NCBI RefSeq assembly: GCF_000341225.1
Contig: NZ_ANAC01000026.1
Span: forward strand, 1-64,000
Reading direction: 5' to 3'
Origin: Nocardiopsis alba DSM 43377
GTDB taxonomy: Bacteria > Actinomycetota > Actinomycetes > Streptosporangiales > Streptosporangiaceae
DNA: 64,000 nt
Made by a program: the position numbers and the translations under genes. Of the stretch, positions 58,771-64,000 are shown in pieces; position 1 is the stretch's first letter, and each line of letters begins with the position of its first letter. The notes beneath the pieces were generated by a model. That model made no database searches. It was not told the DNA's origin and saw only the letters and a list, made by a program, of their open reading frames with translations.

Positions 58771-59604
58771 ATGACCGAGAACGATGGTGTGGCCCGACCC
58801 CGTACCGCCGCCACCGTGATGCTGGTGCGTCCGGTGGCGGAGGCGTCGGGTTCCCCGGCGGAGCGCCCCGTGGAGGTCCTGCTCATGCGCAGGGTCGCCT
58901 CCATGGGGTTCGCTCCGGGGGCCTACGTCTTCCCCGGGGGGAGGGTGGACGAACGCGATGCCGACGGCGGTGTCCCCTGGACCGGCCCGAGCCCCGAGGA
59001 GTGGGCCGGGGTCCTGGGCACCGATGTGCGGACCGCGCGGGCGCTGGTCTGCGCCGCGGTGCGGGAGACCTTCGAGGAGACCGGGGTCCTACTGGCCGGT
59101 GCTCCGGAGGGTGGGGAGATCACCCCGTTGGATACCGCGACCGAGGACTGGGAGCGGGATCGGCTGGGGCTCATCGACCGTTCGCGCTCCTTCACCGAGG
59201 TCCTGTCCCGGCGCGGACTGGTGTTGCGCTCGGAGTGGTTGCGGGCCTGGTCCCGGTGGATCACCCCCGCCCGTGAACCGCGTCGTTACGACACCTGGTT
59301 CTTCACGGCCGAGCTGCCTCCGGGGCAGGAACCGCGTGACGTGGGCGGGGAGGCCGACCACACCCTGTGGGTGGACCCCTCCATCGTGGCGGACGAATGG
59401 CACGCGGGGCGGATGCCGATGCTTCCTCCGACGGTGATCGCCTGCGCCGAACTGGCGGATCGGCGGACCCTCGAAGGTGTACGAAGCGCACTTCGGGATA
59501 TCTTTCCCATCGAACCGGACGTTCGGGAGATCGACGGACAACTCCGCGTCGTCGCCCCGGACGGCAGGGACTTCCCCCTACCCAGGCCCGACGCGACGCC
59601 CTGA
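58771..59604 (+). CDS. Nudix hydrolase with an extended C-terminal region
   Basis: A 277-residue Nudix protein with PGAYVFPGGRVDERDADGG followed by a long insert and VCAAVRETFEETGVLLAG, so the Nudix box is split and longer than usual. This is typical of NUDT7/NUDT19-like CoA or ADP-ribose hydrolases. A C-terminal block (TVIACAELADRRTLEGV) follows. The ATG was chosen for ACAGGAG upstream; an earlier GTG has no such site. It belongs to the conserved RidA-MBL gene set. Confidence 0.88.
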   Translation: MTENDGVARPRTAATVMLVRPVAEASGSPAERPVEVLLMRRVASMGFAPGAYVFPGGRVDERDADGGVPWTGPSPEEWAGVLGTDVRTARALVCAAVRETFEETGVLLAGAPEGGEITPLDTATEDWERDRLGLIDRSRSFTEVLSRRGLVLRSEWLRAWSRWITPAREPRRYDTWFFTAELPPGQEPRDVGGEADHTLWVDPSIVADEWHAGRMPMLPPTVIACAELADRRTLEGVRSALRDIFPIEPDVREIDGQLRVVAPDGRDFPLPRPDATP

Positions 59605-59756
59605 GATCGCGCCACGGGACCGACCTCGTGGCGGACGCGACGCGAAAGACGGAACCGTCCGACGGTGTGGGACCTCCTCACCGCGGGCAGGTTCCCGCCA
59701 TGTCCTCTCGGCCGTCCTCCGTACCGGTCCGGTTCCGGCGAGTGAAGCGAGGTGCG

Positions 59757-60563
59757 ATGAGGATCGACGGTTCCGGAACGCTGCGTGCGGGCTGCGTGCT
59801 CTGCCCCAACCCGGGTCCCATGACCTTGGAGGGGACCAACACCTGGATCCTGCGCGAGCCGGGCGCGCGCGGGGTCGTGGTCGTCGACCCGGGCCCGCAC
59901 GACGAACGACACCTGGAACGGGTGGCGCGGAACGTGCAGGAACAGGGCGCCCAGGTGCAGATGGCCCTGGTGACCCACCGACACTTCGACCACTCGGAGG
60001 GGTCGCGCTACTTCTCCGAACTGACGGGCGCCCCCGTGCACGCGGTCGATCCGGACATGCGGGTGGGCGGAGAGGGGCTGGAGGACGGGAGCACGATCGT
60101 CGCCGACGGTCTGGAGCTCGGGGTGATCGCGACACCGGGGCACACCGACGACTCGATCTGTCTTCTTCTGGAGGCCGACGGCGCCATCCTGACCGGGGAC
60201 ACGATCCTGGGGCACGGGACCCCCGTGATCGACGGGGACGACGGCCTGGCCCCCTATATGGAATCGCTCTATCGATTGCGCGAGCTGGTCCGCGAACACC
60301 AGGTGCGCACCCTGCTGCCGGGGCACGGGCCGATTCTGACCTCACCGGCCACGGTCCTCGACTCCTATATCGACCACCGTGAGTCACGCCTGGAACAGGT
60401 CCGGGACGCGGTCCGCGCGGGCGCCGGCACGGTCGAGGAGGTCGTCGACCGCGTCTACCCGGAGGTCGTCGAGAGCGTCCGGCCCGCGGCGGCCTCCTCG
60501 GTCCGCGCCCAGCTCCGATACCTGGCGGTCAAGGGGGAGCTCCCCGAGGGTGTCGAGGGCTGA
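59757..60563 (+). CDS. Metallo-beta-lactamase fold hydrolase
   Basis: A 268-residue MBL-fold protein. The metal-binding THRHFDHSEG, GHTDDSICL and LTGDTILG motifs are intact, followed by GHGPILTSP and a C-terminal helix-turn-helix-like region (AQLRYLAVKGEL). It matches Rv3677c by context. Similar proteins hydrolyse thioesters or nucleic acid linkages (glyoxalase II or LACTB2-like), so the substrate is open. ATG is preceded by GAGGTG, rather close. Other starts upstream have no support. Confidence 0.9.
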   Translation: MRIDGSGTLRAGCVLCPNPGPMTLEGTNTWILREPGARGVVVVDPGPHDERHLERVARNVQEQGAQVQMALVTHRHFDHSEGSRYFSELTGAPVHAVDPDMRVGGEGLEDGSTIVADGLELGVIATPGHTDDSICLLLEADGAILTGDTILGHGTPVIDGDDGLAPYMESLYRLRELVREHQVRTLLPGHGPILTSPATVLDSYIDHRESRLEQVRDAVRAGAGTVEEVVDRVYPEVVESVRPAAASSVRAQLRYLAVKGELPEGVEG

Positions 60564-60587
60564 CCGGACGGAAGGGGCCCGGACAGA

Positions 60588-60625
60588 GCTGTGGCCGCCA
60601 CCCCGGAGGGTGACGGCCGCACAGC
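60588..60625. terminator. Imperfect hairpin between the MBL and crp genes
   Basis: GCTGTGGCCG pairs imperfectly with CGGCCGCACAGC across a 16-nt loop, between two convergent genes. Confidence 0.45.
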
Positions 60626-60675
60626 GTTCGTGGTCGTCGTGTTCGCGTCGCGGCCACCACGAGCCGCGTCACGTC

Positions 60676-61359
60676 CTAACGGGCGCGACGACGCATCCGC
60701 TCGACGTCCAGCAGCACCACGGCCTTGGCCTCGATCCGCAGCCAGCCGCGCAGGGCGAACTCGGCGAGGGCCTTGTTGACCGTCTCACGGGAGGCGCCGA
60801 CGAGCTGGGCGAGCTCCTCCTGGGTGAGGTCGTGGTGGACGTGCAGGCCGTCGTCGCCCTCCTTGCCGAACTTGTCGGCGAGTTCGAGCAGGGCCTTGGC
60901 CACACGGCCGGGAACGTCGGTGAAGACCAGGTCGGCCATCACGTCGTTGGTACGGCGCAGACGGGCGGCCAGCGACTTCAGCAGCTGTAGGCCCACCTGC
61001 GGGCGGCTGGACAGGAACGGCCGCAGGTCGTCGTGGCCCAGCCCGGCGAGCACGGAGTCGGTGACGGCCACGGCGCTCGCGGTGCGCGGGCGCGGGTCGA
61101 ACAGCGACAACTCACCGAACATCTCGCTGGGGCCGAGTACACCCAGCAGGTTCTCGCGACCGTCGACGGCCGTGCGGGTCAGCTTCACCTTCCCGCTGAG
61201 GATCACGTACAGGCGGTCGCCCTCGTCACCCTCGTTGAACAGGGTCTGACCGCGGCCGAGACGCACCTCGTTCACCGAAGAGCGGAGCGCGGCCGTGTCC
61301 TCCTCGTCCAGCGCCTCGAACAGAGGAGCCTTCCGGAGCACCTCGTTGATCTCGTCCAC
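60676..61359 (-). CDS. crp: Crp/Fnr-family cAMP-responsive regulator
   Basis: A 227-residue regulator closely like Streptomyces Crp and mycobacterial Rv3676. The N-terminal cyclic-nucleotide domain (about residues 8-120) has GDEGDRLYVILSGKVKLTR and FGELSLFDPRPRTASAVAV, the phosphate-binding cassette. The dimerisation helix and a C-terminal winged helix (LTQEELAQLVGASRETVNKALAEF, about residues 179-202) complete it. It controls germination, hypoxia or carbon responses in relatives. GTG start has AGGAGG upstream. A Crp-like site overlaps the -10 region, suggesting autoregulation. Confidence 0.95.
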   Translation of the reverse strand: MDEINEVLRKAPLFEALDEEDTAALRSSVNEVRLGRGQTLFNEGDEGDRLYVILSGKVKLTRTAVDGRENLLGVLGPSEMFGELSLFDPRPRTASAVAVTDSVLAGLGHDDLRPFLSSRPQVGLQLLKSLAARLRRTNDVMADLVFTDVPGRVAKALLELADKFGKEGDDGLHVHHDLTQEELAQLVGASRETVNKALAEFALRGWLRIEAKAVVLLDVERMRRRAR

Positions 61360-61388
61360 ACGTCCTCCTAAAACCTGACCGTCAACAG

Positions 61389-61404
61389 TGTGACGTATAT
61401 CGCA
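61389..61404 (-). promoter_or_regulatory. Putative Crp binding site in the crp promoter
   Basis: TGTGA-CGTATA-TCGCA, 9 of 10 half-site bases match TGTGA-N6-TCACA. The bottom-strand TATACG within it is a candidate -10 box for crp, so binding would repress transcription. This lies about 30 nt upstream of the crp start codon. Confidence 0.55.
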
Positions 61405-61640
61405 ACCGAGTGTGAAACCAGGTCGTTACCTCGGCTTGTCCGCCGGGAGACAACGTGCCCACAACAGCCGACGTCAGCCCCTACGATCCTAGTCGTCATC
61501 GGCCTGTCGCAGGGATGCCCGCGCCGGTCGACCGGGACATTGGTTACATAATCTCGGTCACCGGTCGTAATGCCGAGGTGAGCCATGGGGGTGGAGCGTC
61601 CCGGGCGCCGTCTCCGGGAGCGGACGCCTACCCTGTGACG

Positions 61641-62384
61641 ATGCCTCGTGACACCCCAGACGCACCCGCGGAGAACCCGACGCCGACCGGTGAGAGCCGA
61701 CTGGCGTTGGTCCGCCGCGCTCGGAAGATGTACCGGGAGCTCTCGGAGCTGTATCCGGACGCCCACGCCGAACTGAACTTCACGACTCCACTGGAGCTGC
61801 TGGTCGCGACGATCCTGTCGGCCCAGTGCACCGACAAGAGGGTCAACCAGGTCACTCCGGCGCTCTTCGCGCGCTACCCCGACGCGGAGGCCTACGCGTC
61901 GGCCCGGCGCGAGGAGCTGGAGGAGATGATCCGTCCGACGGGGTTCTTCCGGGCCAAGACCAACAGCCTGATCGGCCTGGGCCAGGCCTTGTGCGAACAC
62001 CACGGTGGCGAGGTTCCTGGAAACCTCGCCGACCTGGTCAAACTACCCGGTGTAGGGCGGAAAACCGCAAACGTATTGCTTGGAAACGCCTTCGATGTGC
62101 CGGGGATCACCGTAGATACCCATTTCGGGCGCCTTGTCCGTCGTTTCGGATGGACCGATGAAGAGGATCCGGTCAAGGTGGAGCACGCGGTCGGCGAACT
62201 CTTCCCGCGTCGGGACTGGACGATGCTCTCCCACCGCGTGGTCTGGCACGGTCGTCGCGTCTGCCACGCCCGCAGGCCCGCCTGTGGCGCCTGTGTCGTC
62301 GCCCGCTGGTGCCCCTCCTTCGGAGAGGGGCCCACGGACCCCGAGGCCGCGGAGAAACTGCTCCGGATGCGCTCCTTCGCCTGA
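61641..62384 (+). CDS. nth: Endonuclease III (Nth)
   Basis: A 247-residue DNA glycosylase/AP lyase for oxidised pyrimidines. The helix-hairpin-helix LPGVGRKTANVLLG carries the catalytic Lys (near residue 140), ITVDTHFGRLVRRFGW the catalytic Asp (near 158), and CHARRPACGACVVARWC ligates a [4Fe-4S] cluster. Start ATG was chosen because TACCCT (61629-61634) ends 6 nt upstream: a leaderless signal. A GTG two codons earlier is possible. It is divergent from crp, as in mycobacteria (Rv3674c). Confidence 0.95.
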   Translation: MPRDTPDAPAENPTPTGESRLALVRRARKMYRELSELYPDAHAELNFTTPLELLVATILSAQCTDKRVNQVTPALFARYPDAEAYASARREELEEMIRPTGFFRAKTNSLIGLGQALCEHHGGEVPGNLADLVKLPGVGRKTANVLLGNAFDVPGITVDTHFGRLVRRFGWTDEEDPVKVEHAVGELFPRRDWTMLSHRVVWHGRRVCHARRPACGACVVARWCPSFGEGPTDPEAAEKLLRMRSFA

Positions 62385-62392
62385 CCCCGCCC

Positions 62393-62426
62393 CCCGGGCG
62401 ATCGTCACCGACGGTGGTCGCCCGGG
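62393..62426 (+). terminator. Terminator after nth
   Basis: Perfect 8-bp stem CCCGGGCG/CGCCCGGG that can extend with bulges, starting 9 nt after the stop codon. Confidence 0.6.
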
Positions 62427-62469
62427 CGGGTCCACGGAAGTGGTCGACGGCGGTTTGTACCCTGAACAC

Positions 62470-62589
62470 GTGAGCGTGCGCACATCGTCCGGGACGGAGG
62501 GTCCGGCCGCGTGCCCCGGAGGCCCCGACCCGCACGGTCCGGAACGGGGATCCCACCACCGGACGACCGACCGGGAGAGCCCCGGGTGA
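62470..62589 (+). CDS. Possible leaderless 39-aa ORF upstream of the Nudix gene
   Basis: A GTG 6 nt after a TACCCT box (62458-62463) opens a 39-codon frame (VSVRTSSGTEGPAACPGGP...). The TANNNT-to-start distance matches the other leaderless genes of this window. The composition is low-complexity, and no domain is seen. Mycobacteria have a thioredoxin-like gene (Rv3673c) here, which is absent. It may be a chance frame or a leader peptide. Confidence 0.25.
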   Translation: MSVRTSSGTEGPAACPGGPDPHGPERGSHHRTTDRESPG

Positions 62590-62686
62590 AGGGGACCACA
62601 CGTCCCTCGCCGAGCGCGTCCATCCACGCGACCTCCGCTCACCGGCCACAGACGACGGTGCGAGAAACCCGGAACAGGTGCCTCTC

Positions 62687-63340
62687 ATGAACCCCATCCC
62701 GCCCTGGCTGTCCACGCTCGCCGATTCCGCGCGGACGATGCCGATCCCCCGCCCGATGCGACCTCCCGAGCGGGGCGGACGCGAATCGGCGGTCCTCATC
62801 CTGTTCGGAGAGACCGATCGAGGGCCCGACCTGCTGCTCATCCAGCGCAAGGACGGCCTGCGCCGCCACTCGGGCCAGCCGGCCTTCCCCGGTGGGCGCA
62901 TCGAGCCCACCGACGTCTCCCCCGAGGCCGCCGCCCTGCGCGAGGCCGAGGAGGAGACCGGCGCGGACCCCGCGGGCATCGACGTGGTCGGCCGCCTGCC
63001 CGAGCTCTACCTGAGCTTCAGCGACTTCAGGGTCGCCCCCGTCCTGGGCTGGTGGCGGGAGCCCTCGGAGGTGCGGGCCGCCGACACCGACGAGGTCGCC
63101 GCGGTCTCCCGCGTGCCCATCGCCGAACTCGCCTCCCCGGCCAACCGGGTCAAGGTGCGCTACGGGGACGGCCGGATGTGGGGGCCGGGGTTCCGGGTCG
63201 ACGACATGTTGGTGTGGGGCTTCACCGGCAAGATCGTCGATCTGCTCCTCACACTCGGAGGGTGGGAACTTCCGTGGCGTGAACGGGGTCTTACGGAAGA
63301 GTTCGAAGCCACCCCGCAGGGACTGCGTCCGGTCGGGTAA
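62687..63340 (+). CDS. Nudix hydrolase, CoA pyrophosphatase (NudL) type
   Basis: A 217-residue protein with LLLIQRKDGLRRHSGQPAFPGGRIEPTDVSPEAAALREAEEETGAD: the HSGQ..FPGG stretch and REAEEETG Nudix box mark the CoA-diphosphatase (NUDT7/NudL, UPF0035) group, which splits CoA into phosphopantetheine and 3',5'-ADP. ATG 62687 has AGG 10 nt upstream; a GTG three codons earlier is the alternative. It precedes marP, as Rv3672c precedes Rv3671c in mycobacteria. Confidence 0.9.
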   Translation: MNPIPPWLSTLADSARTMPIPRPMRPPERGGRESAVLILFGETDRGPDLLLIQRKDGLRRHSGQPAFPGGRIEPTDVSPEAAALREAEEETGADPAGIDVVGRLPELYLSFSDFRVAPVLGWWREPSEVRAADTDEVAAVSRVPIAELASPANRVKVRYGDGRMWGPGFRVDDMLVWGFTGKIVDLLLTLGGWELPWRERGLTEEFEATPQGLRPVG

Positions 63341-63363
63341 CCGCTCACTATTGGAGGGCAACC

Positions 63364-64000
63364 GTGCTCGACGCGGTTCTGGTCATCCTGTTGCTGCTCT
63401 TCGCGGTGACCGGCTACCGGCAGGGTTTCATCGTCGGCGTGTTCAGCTTCGTCGGCTTCGTCGGCGGAGGCGTGATCGCCGCGCTGACCGCCCCCGATCA
63501 CATCCAGAACTGGATCGAGGACCCCGGGCGGCGGGCGCTGCTGGCGATCGCGGTCGTCTTCCTCGCCGCCGCGCTCGGCCAGTTCCTCACCTCCTATCTG
63601 GGCACACTGGTGCGCAACAGGGTCACCTGGGATTCGGCCCGGGTCCTGGACGCGTTGGGCGGCGCCGTGGTCAGTGGCGTCTCGGTCCTGCTCGTGGCCT
63701 GGTTCATAGGGAGCACGGTCGCCAACTCCGCGCTCCCCTACGTGTCACAGCAGGTCAAGGACTCGCGCATCCTCCACTCGGTGGACGCGCTGATGCCCGA
63801 CGCCGCCCACCAGGGCTTCTCCACCTTCCGACGGATCGTGGACCAGAGCGCCTTCCCCCAGGTCTTCAGCGGCCTGGGCACCGGCGACCTCGCGGAGGTC
63901 GAGCCGCCGGACCCGGACGTGCTCACCACCCCCGAGCTCATCGAGTCCAGCCGCAGCGTGGTCAAGGTCCTGGGCACCGCGCCCTCCTGCCAGAGGCGGG
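63364..64000 (+). CDS. MarP-type membrane serine protease, N-terminal part (truncated by window end)
   Basis: The first 212 codons encode a CvpA/colicin-V-like four-helix membrane domain (AVLVILLLLFAVTGYRQGFIVGVFSFVGFVGGGV, then LLAIAVVFLAAALGQFLTSYLG, VVSGVSVLLVAWFIGSTV) followed by a periplasmic stretch. This is the layout of MarP (Rv3671c), a periplasmic chymotrypsin-like protease needed for acid resistance. The protease domain should lie beyond the window; the last codons (SVVKVLGTAPSCQRR) are at its beginning. GTG start has GGAGGG upstream. Family is inferred from the domain and from position after the Nudix gene. Confidence 0.85.
   Translation, partial: MLDAVLVILLLLFAVTGYRQGFIVGVFSFVGFVGGGVIAALTAPDHIQNWIEDPGRRALLAIAVVFLAAALGQFLTSYLGTLVRNRVTWDSARVLDALGGAVVSGVSVLLVAWFIGSTVANSALPYVSQQVKDSRILHSVDALMPDAAHQGFSTFRRIVDQSAFPQVFSGLGTGDLAEVEPPDPDVLTTPELIESSRSVVKVLGTAPSCQRR

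Noticed and set aside
1..64000. CRISPR array, insertion sequence or prophage
   Set aside because: No regularly spaced direct repeats with spacers, no transposase and no phage structural genes were seen.

Overview
This is a high-GC actinobacterial chromosome segment, most likely from a Nocardiopsaceae-type organism (Nocardiopsis, Streptomonospora or Thermobifida relatives). That assignment is inferred from gene content and order; no rRNA or other species marker is present. All genes look like native, GC-rich actinobacterial genes. I see no insertion sequence, prophage or CRISPR array.

Layout. (1) 1-12.5 kb is the conserved cell-wall growth and signalling cluster found near oriC in actinobacteria: cyclophilin, rhomboid protease, CrgA, two Ser/Thr kinases (one with PASTA domains), PbpA, RodA/FtsW, PP2C phosphatase, FhaB and FhaA, then tRNA-Leu. 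The kinase-to-FhaB genes are tightly coupled by ATGA-type overlaps and should be one operon. (2) 12.7-20.5 kb holds a TenA-like hydrolase, a lipoprotein, a rhodanese, a PAS/GAF histidine kinase, an RsbW-type kinase, a STAS antagonist, a glycosyltransferase, a DUF4446 protein and PheA. (3) 20.6-27.5 kb holds SerS, the proteasome activator Bpa, a quinone oxidoreductase, an EspI-like ParA ATPase and two tandem universal stress proteins. (4) 27.5-37 kb holds a predicted modification-dependent HNH nuclease beside tRNA-Ser, a thioesterase, a stand-alone DnaN-type sliding clamp next to a cluster of DnaA boxes, a DUF2786 protein, and several membrane proteins of unknown function. (5) 37-41.5 kb holds an AfsR-like SARP regulator preceded by a compact, structured small-ORF unit. 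(6) 41.5-51 kb is accessory: DUF4037, an AA10 lytic polysaccharide monooxygenase, two paralogous membrane-anchored proteins, an MFS exporter/TetR pair with twin operators, a DUF3883 nuclease and an aldo/keto reductase. (7) 51-64 kb follows the order of Mycobacterium tuberculosis Rv3683-Rv3671c: tRNA-Pro, metallophosphoesterase, GatB/YqeY, PonA-like PBP with PASTA, two ArsA-like ATPases, DUF4177, RidA, Nudix, MBL hydrolase, Crp, Nth, Nudix/CoA pyrophosphatase and the start of MarP.

The most interesting signals are: DnaA-box groups lying between convergent gene ends, one next to a second sliding clamp; the repeat, hairpin, 55-aa ORF and terminator unit in front of the SARP gene; two candidate modification-dependent nucleases; operator palindromes that overlap leaderless promoters; and many genes whose only start signal is a TANNNT box 6-8 nt before the initiation codon.
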